NCBI GenBank assembly: GCA_020634335.1
Contig: JACKBY010000001.1
Location: forward strand, 1 to 64,000
From: Promineifilum sp.
Lineage (GTDB): Bacteria > Chloroflexota > Anaerolineae > Promineifilales > Promineifilaceae
Direction of reading: 5' to 3'
DNA: 64,000 nt
A program made the translations under genes and the position numbers. This document shows, in pieces, positions 15,665 to 23,650 of this stretch. Each line of letters starts with the position of its first letter. Within the stretch, counting starts at the first letter, position 1. The notes under the pieces are model-generated. The model worked only from the letters and a program-made list of their open reading frames with translations. It was not told the DNA's origin and made no database searches.

Positions 15665-16180
15665 CTAATGGCGATGGCCGTTGCGTTGCGGGCAGAAGTG
15701 TCCTTCGGGATCGATGGGACGGCCGCAATTGCCGCAGATGGGACGCCCCTGTTTAACAATGTCGGCAATATGCTTGACCAGTGATTGAATCTGGGCGCGC
15801 GTCGCCCAGAAGCTGACTACGTTGGGATCGTCGCCCTCTTCCACAAGTTCGTAGGCGATCAGAACGACCAGGTCTTCGTCCTCGCTGTAGCCCAGACCCA
15901 TGTTGCCCACACGAAACAGTTCTTCGACCGGCTCGCGCAGACGCATGTCCATCCATACCGGATCGGCGGCTTCCCGGGTGGCCGGCGGGTGACTGCGGTC
16001 CAGTTCTTCGAGAAAACTTTCCAGGCTGCCGCCCAGCAGCGCCGCCTGCTCCTTTTCGATGACCAGGGAGATCGTCTGGGCGCCGCGGCTGCCTTGCAGG
16101 AAGAAGGTTCGCTGGCCGGGCACGCCCACGGTTCCCACAGTCAGATGCGACGCCGGATTCAAATCGATTTGATGAGCCAT
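15665..16180 (-). CDS. DUF3090 protein (TIGR03847)
   Basis: Soluble 171-residue protein of unknown activity. It is recognised by the N-terminal segment …GQRTFFLQGSRG… and the C-terminal zinc-ribbon-like CGNCGRPIDPEGHFCPQRNGHRH, which has four cysteines and histidines that could bind metal. The start codon is only 6 bases after the stop of the phosphatase gene, so the two are coupled. The family occurs as the middle member of a conserved three-gene set, and no biochemical role is established. Confidence 0.88.
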   Translation of the reverse strand: MAHQIDLNPASHLTVGTVGVPGQRTFFLQGSRGAQTISLVIEKEQAALLGGSLESFLEELDRSHPPATREAADPVWMDMRLREPVEELFRVGNMGLGYSEDEDLVVLIAYELVEEGDDPNVVSFWATRAQIQSLVKHIADIVKQGRPICGNCGRPIDPEGHFCPQRNGHRH

Positions 16181-16186
16181 GAATAA

Positions 16187-16987
16187 TTACTCTTCTTCAT
16201 CCACCCGTGCGGCCGGGTCAGGTCGTAGGGCGTGGGGTTGGCCGTTGCCGGTTGCCGGAATTGTGGACGCCATCGGGTGCTGCTCTCGACCGTTGGGGCC
16301 GGTTGGCGGCTGGGGGCGGCGGGTTTTCCGGTCTTTCTTGTCTTTGCCCTTGCTCCGGCGCGCGGGAGCCGGCGCGGTGGGCGAATGCAGCGGGCCGTCA
16401 TCATTTATGCGTAGCACGCGCACCGGGCCGTCGGCGCTGAGGGCCAGCACGCTGGCCGACGCCGGCGAAATGACCAGGCGCTGAAAAAGATCGATGTGGA
16501 TGCCCAGATAGTGGGCCAGCAATAGCCGGATGATGTCGGCGTGGGAGACGATGACGATCATTTCCTTTTCGTGCCGGGCGGCCAGTTCCTCGACGGCCTG
16601 AATGGCGCGAAACTGTACCTCGCGAAGCGCCTCGCCCTGGGGGAAGCGCGCCCGGCTTGGAAAAAACTGGACGGCGCGCCACAGTGGCTTTTTGGCCACC
16701 TTCTTGATCTTCGCGCCTTCCCACTCGCCGTAAGCCACTTCGCTGACCCCCTCGACCTGTTGCAAAGCCAGGCCGTGGGTATCGGCAATGTAGGCGGCCG
16801 TCTCGATGCAGCGGATGATCGGGCTGCTATAGACGGCGTTGATGGGCAAGGCGGCCAGCCGTTGGGCCACGGCCCGGGCTTGCTGGTGGCCGGTTTCGTT
16901 CAGATGCACGCCCGCGATTCGACCCGCCAGCTTGTTGTTTTTCGACCAGTCATTTTCGCCATGCCGCACGAGGATGATGGTTCCCAT
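16187..16987 (-). CDS. Histidine phosphatase, MSMEG_4193 type (TIGR03848)
   Basis: Member of the phosphoglycerate-mutase-like superfamily. The catalytic LVRHGE (His9) is at the N-terminus, the second Arg is in SSPIIRCIETA, Glu is in YGEWEG, and the second His is in IVSHADIIR. The catalytic domain ends near residue 200. A 65-residue Lys/Pro-rich tail follows (RRSKGKDKKDRKTRRPQPP…), longer than I would expect for the family. First gene of the trio. The substrate is unknown: possibly a phosphorylated small molecule handled by the kinase-like partner. Confidence 0.87.
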   Translation of the reverse strand: MGTIILVRHGENDWSKNNKLAGRIAGVHLNETGHQQARAVAQRLAALPINAVYSSPIIRCIETAAYIADTHGLALQQVEGVSEVAYGEWEGAKIKKVAKKPLWRAVQFFPSRARFPQGEALREVQFRAIQAVEELAARHEKEMIVIVSHADIIRLLLAHYLGIHIDLFQRLVISPASASVLALSADGPVRVLRINDDGPLHSPTAPAPARRSKGKDKKDRKTRRPQPPTGPNGREQHPMASTIPATGNGQPHALRPDPAARVDEEE

Positions 16988-17054
16988 GCACAGGATGATA
17001 GCACAAAAAGGGAGCGGCTACGATGGACGAACGGGATTTTTCAGTTGTCGAGGG

Positions 17055-17125
17055 GTAGCGCCGGATTCTTATCCGGCGGCCGGGAACGAGCCGGGCGGCG
17101 GAGCCGGTTTGGAAACCGGCGCTAC
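17055..17125. repeat. MITE-like palindromic element with 10-bp terminal inverted repeats
   Basis: GTAGCGCCGG at the left end is perfectly mirrored by CCGGCGCTAC at the right end. Inside are two smaller palindromes, CCGGATTCTTATCCGG and CCGGTTTGGAAACCGG. Related ends occur at 1211 and, inverted, 19860. It lies between PBP2 and the phosphatase gene. Confidence 0.7.
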
Positions 17126-17184
17126 GGAGGGCAATCGGTTATTGAGAAACCCCGGATGGACGAATTGCCAGATGGGCAGGTAAT

Positions 17185-19749
17185 CTAGGGTGTGGTTGTG
17201 GGCACGGGCACATCGTCGAGAACGTCCGACGGCGTTGCCACGGGCAGATTGTCAATGCCCGATTGGGGATCGACGGGGACGATACCGCCTTCAAATGTGG
17301 GCGGCTGGCTGCCGTCGGGCGTGGCGCCGGCCGGCGTCTGGTTGTTGCCGAAGTCGAGTTGCGGCAAATCGGGGAAGAACGTTCTGGAATCGCAAACAGT
17401 TGGTTGGGCAGCCGCCTCGTCCGGGGTCAGGTTGCCCATGAGGGACGCATATTGGCCCACGCCGAAGTAAGCGGCAATTACGTGGCAGGCGACGGGCGTG
17501 GCCCAGAGAGACCCTTCGCCGCCGTTGAAGATGAAGACGGACACGGCGATCTGCGGATCATCATAGGGGGCATAGGCTACATACCAGGCGTGGGTGGGCA
17601 GGATGCGCCGTTGGGCGATGTCCTCGAAGCGGCACCAGCCGCGCGTAATGGCGATGTTGTCACAATATTCGGCCGTGCCCGTCTTGCCGGCCGTGGGGAT
17701 GCCCGCCGCTTCCAATGCTTCCCAGTCGACGTAGGTCGCGCCGGTGCCGAAGTCTTCCTCGCTGTTCCGTTTGTTCACCATCCGCATGCCTTCCTGGACG
17801 ACACGCAAATAATCGCGGTCGACGGCCAGCGTGTCGATCACTTCGGGTTGGAAGACGTAATTCCCTTCCGCGTCAAACTGGACGTTCACGGGCGGATTTT
17901 CCAGCACGTTGCCGTCGGCGTCGGTCACCACAGCCGCCCCGTTGCGATCCTGATGGGCACGGGCGATGATTTGACCATTGTTGTCGCTAAAGACGATATT
18001 ACCGTCGGCGTCGGTCATATGGTGGATGATGGTCGGCCGGTAGAGGAAGCCGCCATTGGCGACGACGGACACCATTTGCGCCTGTTGCAGGGGCGTGGCC
18101 GTCATGAAGCCCTGGCCGATGCCCAGATTGTAATCGTCACCGGTCGACCACGGCTCGCCCTGTGTCTGCCGCTTCCAGGCCCGGGTCGGCAAATTGCCCT
18201 CGGCCTCCAGCGGCAACTCGATACCTTGTATCCGTCCATAACCGAACTGATGGCCATACTGGTCAATGCGATCCACCGTCAGGCCCTCGACAAACTCGCC
18301 ATCCTGATCGAACCCGCCGGTTATTTTATAGAAATAGACGTCGCACGAATGCTTGATAGCCAGGCGCATGTTCATCAGTCCGTGGCCGGCCAGGTTCCAG
18401 CACACAAAAGGCTGCACGCGTCCGGGGTCGTTCGGCGCGAACCGGTTCGGAATCTCGATGGTACCCGGATCAAACAGGAACCGGTCGGGGGAAATGATGC
18501 CTTCTTGCAACGCCGCCGAAGCGGGCACCAGCTTGAAGGTCGACCCGGGCGGGTAGGTGCCGCTGATGGCGTGATTAACGAGAGGCGTATACTCGTTGCG
18601 AGCCAGACCCAGGTAGTAATCGACCGGTACTTCGGTCTGGAAGCGGTTATTGTCGAAGGTCGGCAGGTTGACCATCGCCAGCACTTCGCCGGTTTTGGGA
18701 TTGAGCACCACGACGGCCGCCTGCTCGATCTCCGGAAAGATAGGCTCGCCGGTGATTTCGTCGGGGCGGGGCGTTTCGCTGTCAGCCTCCATGAACTGGC
18801 GCAGAATGTCGTAGGTGATCATCTGCAGGCGCGAATCAAGCGTCAGATGCAGATTGAGCCCGGCCTGTGGTTGCTCCGCTTCGCCCACCTGGCGCACTTC
18901 GCGGCCTGTCCAGTCCTGCTCGATTCTGCGCCGTCCCTTGACGCCGGCCAGCTCCAGCTCCATCGACGACTCCAGCCCGGCCCAGCCGACGCGGTCGTCC
19001 CGTTCATAGCCGAGGACGTCGATCCAGTTCTGGTTGGGTACCGGCCCCATATAGCCGATGAGATGCGCCGTAAATTCCCCCGTTGGATATTCCCGCAAGG
19101 CCTGGGGAACGATGCGCACGCCGCGCAGGAAGATGCTTTCCTGTTCGATACGATAGGCCTCGGAGATGGTTACGCCGGTGGTAATGATCGCCGGGACGTA
19201 GGGCGCGAAGCTGTTTTCCTCGACGATGCCTTCGATGCTGGCCTGTGGCCGGGGGACGATGCCCGCTTCGTCGAGCGTCTCCTCGACCGACGCGCCATAG
19301 ATCTGGGCCAGGCGAGTATACGTGCTCACGAGTTCGGGGTTGGCCTGGGCGATGAGCGCTTCCTGTTTAACCGTGTTGGTAATCGGGACGCCGGTCAGCA
19401 TCGACAACCGCTCATAAATGCCCTGCCTCTCGCCGCTGGCGATGCTGGGCAGGAAGGCCGGGGTGATGGTGACGTTGAAGCTGGGCTTATTGATCGCCAG
19501 GGGGCGTCCATTGCGGTCGAGGATGACGCCGCGCGGCGCGTCCGTAGTCAATTCGGCGAACTGATTCTGGGAGGCGCGTTCCACCAGATCAGGCCCTTTC
19601 GTTTGCTGCAGCCAATAGACCCGGTATACCAGCAAACTAAGCACCAAGACGATGACCACCCGCATGAACAGCAGGCGGGCGCCGATACCGGGGATCTGTT
19701 GAATCTCCGGGTCCCGCTCCTCGGGTGGTTTCCAGCCGATACTAGACAT
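17185..19749 (-). CDS. mrdA: Penicillin-binding protein 2 (elongation transpeptidase)
   Basis: Class B transpeptidase that cross-links peptidoglycan with MreBCD during rod elongation. One N-terminal membrane span (about 27-48) is followed by the dimerisation domain (DAPRGVILDRNGRPL) and the transpeptidase domain with S403-T-F-K406, S468-C-D470 and K689-T-G691. The SxD form of the second motif is normal for PBP2. At 854 residues it is longer than the roughly 630 typical of the family. The extra length is an insertion rich in DADGN-type turns (about 575-640) between the second and third motifs, plus a Thr/Pro-rich tail. It is the last gene of the mre cluster, 139 bases after mreD. Confidence 0.93.
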   Translation of the reverse strand: MSSIGWKPPEERDPEIQQIPGIGARLLFMRVVIVLVLSLLVYRVYWLQQTKGPDLVERASQNQFAELTTDAPRGVILDRNGRPLAINKPSFNVTITPAFLPSIASGERQGIYERLSMLTGVPITNTVKQEALIAQANPELVSTYTRLAQIYGASVEETLDEAGIVPRPQASIEGIVEENSFAPYVPAIITTGVTISEAYRIEQESIFLRGVRIVPQALREYPTGEFTAHLIGYMGPVPNQNWIDVLGYERDDRVGWAGLESSMELELAGVKGRRRIEQDWTGREVRQVGEAEQPQAGLNLHLTLDSRLQMITYDILRQFMEADSETPRPDEITGEPIFPEIEQAAVVVLNPKTGEVLAMVNLPTFDNNRFQTEVPVDYYLGLARNEYTPLVNHAISGTYPPGSTFKLVPASAALQEGIISPDRFLFDPGTIEIPNRFAPNDPGRVQPFVCWNLAGHGLMNMRLAIKHSCDVYFYKITGGFDQDGEFVEGLTVDRIDQYGHQFGYGRIQGIELPLEAEGNLPTRAWKRQTQGEPWSTGDDYNLGIGQGFMTATPLQQAQMVSVVANGGFLYRPTIIHHMTDADGNIVFSDNNGQIIARAHQDRNGAAVVTDADGNVLENPPVNVQFDAEGNYVFQPEVIDTLAVDRDYLRVVQEGMRMVNKRNSEEDFGTGATYVDWEALEAAGIPTAGKTGTAEYCDNIAITRGWCRFEDIAQRRILPTHAWYVAYAPYDDPQIAVSVFIFNGGEGSLWATPVACHVIAAYFGVGQYASLMGNLTPDEAAAQPTVCDSRTFFPDLPQLDFGNNQTPAGATPDGSQPPTFEGGIVPVDPQSGIDNLPVATPSDVLDDVPVPTTTP

Positions 19750-19830
19750 CAGAGCGTATTATCCCGCAATCCGGCGTGTTGTTTGCAAATTCATCGCCGA
19801 TTCTTATGGAAGAAGCACCCCCTTCGAGAT

Positions 19831-19860
19831 ATGGCGCGCCGGCCAAGAAGCCTGCGCTAC
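19831..19860. repeat. Partial copy of the GTAGCGC-GG-TTCTT repeat
   Basis: On the minus strand it reads GTAGCGCAGGCTTCTTGGCC, matching the left ends of the repeats at 17055 and 1211. It occupies the gap between mreD and mrdA. Confidence 0.5.
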
Positions 19861-19888
19861 GGGATGGCGCACACGGGGAGTGATAGGG

Positions 19889-20389
19889 CTAGAACTCCAC
19901 GCGCCGCGGCCGGAGCGCGCGCAGCATGGAATCCATCAGCAGATAGATCGGCAGAATGAGGACAGCGTGAACCGCCAACAGCGGCAACAGCTCGGTCAAT
20001 CCACTGAGAGATGCACCAAAGCCGAATAGCCGGAGGGCCACGGCGTACACAGCCAGATAGACCAGGGTCCCCAGCATGGCCATGAACATCGCCACCGGCA
20101 AGCGGCGCGGCGGCAGCGCCCGCTGCAGGAGGAGCGGCCCGCCCACGCCGGCCATGAAAGCCAGCGAAGACACACCCAGGGGGGCGATGGAAAACAGGTC
20201 GGCAAACAGCCCGGCGATGAAGGCCCAGATGAGGCCTTCTTCGATGCCCCGGGCGATGCCCCAGACCAGGGCCACCAGGAACAGCAGTTGCGGCACGACG
20301 CCCAGAACAGGGAAGCGGCTCAGGACCGAGGACTGGAGAATAGCCAGCATAGCCATCACCGGCAGCGCGACGTAAACGTGATTGCCCAC
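19889..20389 (-). CDS. mreD: Rod shape-determining protein MreD
   Basis: Small integral membrane protein of 166 residues with about five hydrophobic segments, the usual size for MreD. Sequence identity in this family is low, so position carries weight: the start is 2 bases after the mreC stop and mrdA follows. The profile (…LQSSVLSRFPVLGVVPQLLFLVALVWGI…) matches the conserved N-terminal half, where MreD contacts PBP2 and MreC in the elongasome. Confidence 0.88.
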   Translation of the reverse strand: MGNHVYVALPVMAMLAILQSSVLSRFPVLGVVPQLLFLVALVWGIARGIEEGLIWAFIAGLFADLFSIAPLGVSSLAFMAGVGGPLLLQRALPPRRLPVAMFMAMLGTLVYLAVYAVALRLFGFGASLSGLTELLPLLAVHAVLILPIYLLMDSMLRALRPRRVEF

Positions 20390-20391
20390 TG

Positions 20392-21246
20392 CTATGGCCC
20401 CTCGCTGAAGATCTCAGTGTTATCCGTGTTGAATTCGGTGACGACGAAGACGATTTCAATGGCGTTAAAGTCTACTGCCGGCTGCACAGTGGCTTGCTGG
20501 AATAGCTCGGCCTCGTTGCGCTCGACGTTAACAACGCGTCCGATGACCAGGTTTTCGGGGAATTTGCCCCCCAGGCCGGACGTGGTCACCAGCTCGCCGA
20601 CTTGCACGTCGTACTGAAGATCGATCCAGTCGATGGTCGGCAGCGCGCCGCGACCCGCGCCACGCAACATGCCCGTGGCGCGAGTGGAGCCCAGGCGCAC
20701 CGGGATGGCGCTGGCCGTCTCCGTCAGCAGGGCCACCTGGGCGGCGTTGTTGGTGACGCGATAGACCTGGCCCACCAGGCCGCGCGCCGCCTCGATTGGC
20801 ATGCCCACGCGCACCCCGTCGTCATAGCCCTTGTTGATGAGAATGCTCTGGATGGCCGGGTTGGTGTCCTGGCCGATGACGTCGGCGGTGATGCGGCGAT
20901 ATTCCGGTGTCTCGGCGGCGCGGTCGAACATCTGGCGCAGAATTTGGGCCTCGCCCGCATCTTCCAGCAGTTGCTCATTTTCCTTGCGCAGCGTGTCGTT
21001 CTCGGTCCGCAGGCGGTCGATCTCCTGGAGAGCGGTCTCCAGATTGCGGGGGCCGGCCACAATATCGGCCACGCTGTCGGTGCGGGCCGACGTCCAGCTG
21101 CTGATGTAGGTCAGGGGATCGCGCACAAAGCCCATGACGCCGCTCAGCGCGCCGGTTGAGTCGAGCACGGTCAGCAGGATGGCCGAGCCGACCAGGATCG
21201 CCAGGGTGATCCAACGGATGCGTTGTTGAGTCTGCCCCAGGTTCAT
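20392..21246 (-). CDS. mreC: Rod shape-determining protein MreC
   Basis: Elongasome scaffold of 284 residues. There is a short cytoplasmic start, one membrane span (about 13-33), a coiled coil with heptad-like LRTENDTLRKENEQLL (about 80-97), then two beta-barrel-like domains with MreC signatures (ITADVIGQDTNP, LINKGYDDGVRVGMPI, GLVGQVYRVTNNAAQV, TSGLGGKFPENLVIGRV). It binds PBP2 outside the membrane and MreD/MreB inside. It is 54 bases downstream of mreB and almost abuts mreD. Confidence 0.95.
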   Translation of the reverse strand: MNLGQTQQRIRWITLAILVGSAILLTVLDSTGALSGVMGFVRDPLTYISSWTSARTDSVADIVAGPRNLETALQEIDRLRTENDTLRKENEQLLEDAGEAQILRQMFDRAAETPEYRRITADVIGQDTNPAIQSILINKGYDDGVRVGMPIEAARGLVGQVYRVTNNAAQVALLTETASAIPVRLGSTRATGMLRGAGRGALPTIDWIDLQYDVQVGELVTTSGLGGKFPENLVIGRVVNVERNEAELFQQATVQPAVDFNAIEIVFVVTEFNTDNTEIFSEGP

Positions 21247-21300
21247 AGGTGAAGGGTGTGCCCGTGCCGTGCCCGCCGGGTTCGAGCGCTGCGAGCACGC

Positions 21301-22362
21301 CTAATGGCGCGTGCTGCCGCGGTGTAGACCGACCAGGACGCGCTCGTAGTTGTCCAAATCTTCCAGCACCCGGCCTGCGCCGCGGGCGACACAGGTCATG
21401 GCGTCTTCGGCCACCCACACGCGCATCTTGACTGAGTCTTCGAGCCGGTCGGCCAATCCCTGGATCAGCGCGCCGCCGCCCGCCAGGCAGACGCCGGTCT
21501 CGATTAGATCGGAAACCAGCTCCGGTGGGGTCTCGTCGAGCGCGTCCAGCACGGTGTCGACGATGATGTTGATCGACGGCGACATGGCTTCGCGCAGCTC
21601 GATGCTGCTGATTTCGACCACCTGCGGCAGGCCGGTGATGAGGTTGCGGCCGCGGATGGTCATGGTTTTCTCTTCGGGCAGGGGGAAGGCCGAGCCGATA
21701 GCCATCTTGGCTCGCTCGGCCATGCGCTCGCCGATGAGCAGATTGTATTTGTTGCGGATGTAGCCGATGATGTCCTCGTCCATCTCGTCTCCGGCCACGC
21801 GGATAGAGCGGCTGACGACGATGCCGCCCATGGCAAACACGGCGACCTCGGTGGTGCCGCCGCCGATGTCGACGATCATGCTGCCGCGCGACTCGATGAT
21901 GGGCAGACCGGCGCCGATGGCCGCTGCCATGGGTTCTTCGATGAGATAGGCCTCGCGCGCGCCGGCCGAGATGGTCGCGTCATAGACGGCGCGCTTTTCG
22001 ACCTCGGTGACGCCGCTGGGCACGCCGACGACGACGCGCGGCCGCGGGAAAGGCACCAGCATTTGCTCGTGGGACTTGTCGATGAAGTATTTCAGCATCG
22101 CTTCGGTAATTTCAAACTCGGAGATGACGCCGTCGCGCAGGGGGCGGATGGCGACGATGTCGCCCGGCGTGCGGCCGACCATCTCCCGCGCTTCCGCGCC
22201 GATGGCCAGCGGCCGTCGTGTGCGCTTGTTGATCGCCACCCACGACGGCTCGTTGATGACGATGCCTTTATCGCGTATGGCGACCAGGGTGTTGGCTGTC
22301 CCCAGGTCGATGCCGATATCCAGAGAGAAAAATCCCAGCAGCCAGTCTAGTGGTCTGAACAA
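21301..22362 (-). CDS. mreB: Rod shape-determining protein MreB (actin homologue)
   Basis: ATP-binding cytoskeletal protein of 353 residues that directs lateral wall growth. Actin-fold motifs are clear: phosphate-1 DIGIDLGTANT, phosphate-2 IVDIGGGTTEVAVFA and adenosine loop CLAGGGALIQGL. The frame starts at a TTG (MFRPLDWLLGFFSLDIG…). AAAGGAT lies about 12 bases before it, which is a long spacing, so a start a few codons inside is possible. The N-terminal hydrophobic residues could serve as the membrane-binding amphipathic helix. First gene of mreB-mreC-mreD-mrdA, with an extended -10 promoter about 150 bases upstream. Confidence 0.93.
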   Translation of the reverse strand: MFRPLDWLLGFFSLDIGIDLGTANTLVAIRDKGIVINEPSWVAINKRTRRPLAIGAEAREMVGRTPGDIVAIRPLRDGVISEFEITEAMLKYFIDKSHEQMLVPFPRPRVVVGVPSGVTEVEKRAVYDATISAGAREAYLIEEPMAAAIGAGLPIIESRGSMIVDIGGGTTEVAVFAMGGIVVSRSIRVAGDEMDEDIIGYIRNKYNLLIGERMAERAKMAIGSAFPLPEEKTMTIRGRNLITGLPQVVEISSIELREAMSPSINIIVDTVLDALDETPPELVSDLIETGVCLAGGGALIQGLADRLEDSVKMRVWVAEDAMTCVARGAGRVLEDLDNYERVLVGLHRGSTRH

Positions 22363-22702
22363 GGTGTCTCAATCATCCTTTTCAATTTCAATGATTCGTT
22401 GACAGGTCGTTGGTCGCTGCGAGTGAAGTCGCCCTTTCCGGCCGTTGCCAAGGGACACAGACACGGTCTGACGCGCTTGCAGGCGTTTTTGCCTATCATC
22501 TTAACCTTGGCATTATAGCATAGGTCAAATGATGGGCACATGACCGTATTCTACCCTCATAATCGCCTTAATGAACGGCTACATGATGAAGAATAACCGT
22601 ATAATGAAAAATAATGAAAAAAGGCGCGACCGAGCGGCCGCACGGAAGGATTTCCGGGCCATTGGTGTAAAGAGAATTAATTGAGTGGCAGGGAAGGTTT
22701 CA
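22363..22702. other. Divergent intergenic region between mreB and the SnoaL-like gene
   Basis: This 340-base gap holds the extended -10 for mreB, a possible TATAAT for the plus-strand gene (22600-22605, weak -35), and a 10-base direct repeat ATAATGAAAA (22601-22620). The gap is A+T-richer than its surroundings. A 64-codon minus-strand frame overlaps the mreB start but lacks any supporting signal. No RNA gene was recognised. Confidence 0.5.
22512..22520 (-). promoter_or_regulatory. Extended -10 promoter of the mre operon
   Basis: Minus-strand TGCTATAAT is a perfect extended -10. The -35 is not clear, as expected for this promoter class. The predicted leader to mreB is about 145 bases. Confidence 0.55.
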
Positions 22703-23107
22703 ATGTCAATGACGACAGGCACAGATGAATCCCGGCGGTTGATCGAACGTTACTGGGCGGCCATGAATACCAACGACTTTCGGGCCGCCGCCGGCCTGTT
22801 CCACGATGACTATCTGCTGGAGTGGCCGCAGTCGGGCGAGCGCATTCGCGGCCGGGATAACTTCGCGGCCGTCAACGAGAATTATCCGGCTGCCGGACGC
22901 TGGGTGTTCACCGTGCACCGGCTTGTCGCTGACGGCGGGGAGGTCGCCTCAGAAGTGACAGTGACGGACGGCGCTGTGACGGCGCGCGTTATCACCTTTT
23001 CATCCGTGCGTGATGGCCTAATCGTTCATCAGACCGAATACTGGCCCGATCCCTATGAGCCGTCGCCCGCCAGGGCGGCGTGGGTGGAGGGGATAGAAAC
23101 CGATTAA
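22703..23107 (+). CDS. SnoaL/NTF2-like domain protein
   Basis: Small cone-fold protein of 134 residues. The pattern ESRRLIERYWAAMNTNDFRAAAGLFHDDYLLEWPQSGERIRG…NFAAVNENYP is typical of SnoaL-like polyketide-cyclase/NTF2 superfamily members, which act as small-molecule isomerases or binding proteins. The ATG at 22703 has GGAAGG 5 bases upstream; a GTG lies six codons earlier. It stands alone and the ligand is unknown. Confidence 0.72.
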   Translation: MSMTTGTDESRRLIERYWAAMNTNDFRAAAGLFHDDYLLEWPQSGERIRGRDNFAAVNENYPAAGRWVFTVHRLVADGGEVASEVTVTDGAVTARVITFSSVRDGLIVHQTEYWPDPYEPSPARAAWVEGIETD

Positions 23108-23172
23108 GAGTTTACGAACGTCGCTTGCCGCGACCTGTAATCTTAGTAAGATAAATGCCGGAGAGTAGAATC

Positions 23173-23586
23173 ATGGCGCGACAGACAATGTTTGAAGGCC
23201 TCATCTATGACGAAAACGAAAACCCGGTGATGACCTCTATCGTCGCCGGTGAGGCGCAATACGTGGTCGACGACGACGGCTTTCATCGTCACATCGACGC
23301 TGAATACGTGGACCGGCAAATCCTGTCCTTTTTCCTCGAGCAGCTCTCGCAGAACAAGGATATGGCCGTGGAGCAGGCGATGGAGATGATGGGGCAGGAT
23401 GACCTGCTGACAAAGGCGGCCATCGATGACTCGCTGAGCCATATCAGCGCCGACCAGATTATCGCCCAGGGTGTGCCCGCCCAGGCGCGAGATATGCTGG
23501 GTATGTTCGGCTTTCGCGTCGTCATTAATTTGCACGGCGACGTGGTGAGCATGGAGCAGCCGGCCGCGCCGGAAGAAGGAGAATGA
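23173..23586 (+). CDS. Conserved-looking hypothetical protein, acidic
   Basis: A 137-residue soluble, acidic protein with no signal peptide or membrane span (MARQTMFEGLIYDENENPVMTSIVAGEAQYVV…). It contains helical stretches (LSFFLEQLSQNKDMAVEQAMEMM) and ends PAAPEEGE. The ATG at 23173 follows GGAGAG; an ATG six codons earlier overlaps that site. I do not recognise the family. It lies after the SnoaL-like gene on the same strand and converges on the sugar-transferase gene. Confidence 0.65.
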   Translation: MARQTMFEGLIYDENENPVMTSIVAGEAQYVVDDDGFHRHIDAEYVDRQILSFFLEQLSQNKDMAVEQAMEMMGQDDLLTKAAIDDSLSHISADQIIAQGVPAQARDMLGMFGFRVVINLHGDVVSMEQPAAPEEGE

Positions 23587-23650
23587 TGTCGCGCAGGCTT
23601 TCAGCTTGCGGGGAAGAACGCAACCCGGACAGGTTGAGCGGCAGGCGTAA

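Noticed and set aside
17263..19959. An 898-codon open frame on the plus strand opposite PBP2
   Set aside because: It is antisense to a gene with all three transpeptidase motifs, its translation has no domain pattern, and long antisense frames are common in G+C-rich DNA.
22347..22541. 64-codon minus-strand frame overlapping the mreB start
   Set aside because: It lies in the leader of mreB, overlaps the extended -10 promoter, and has no ribosome-binding site or recognisable protein feature.
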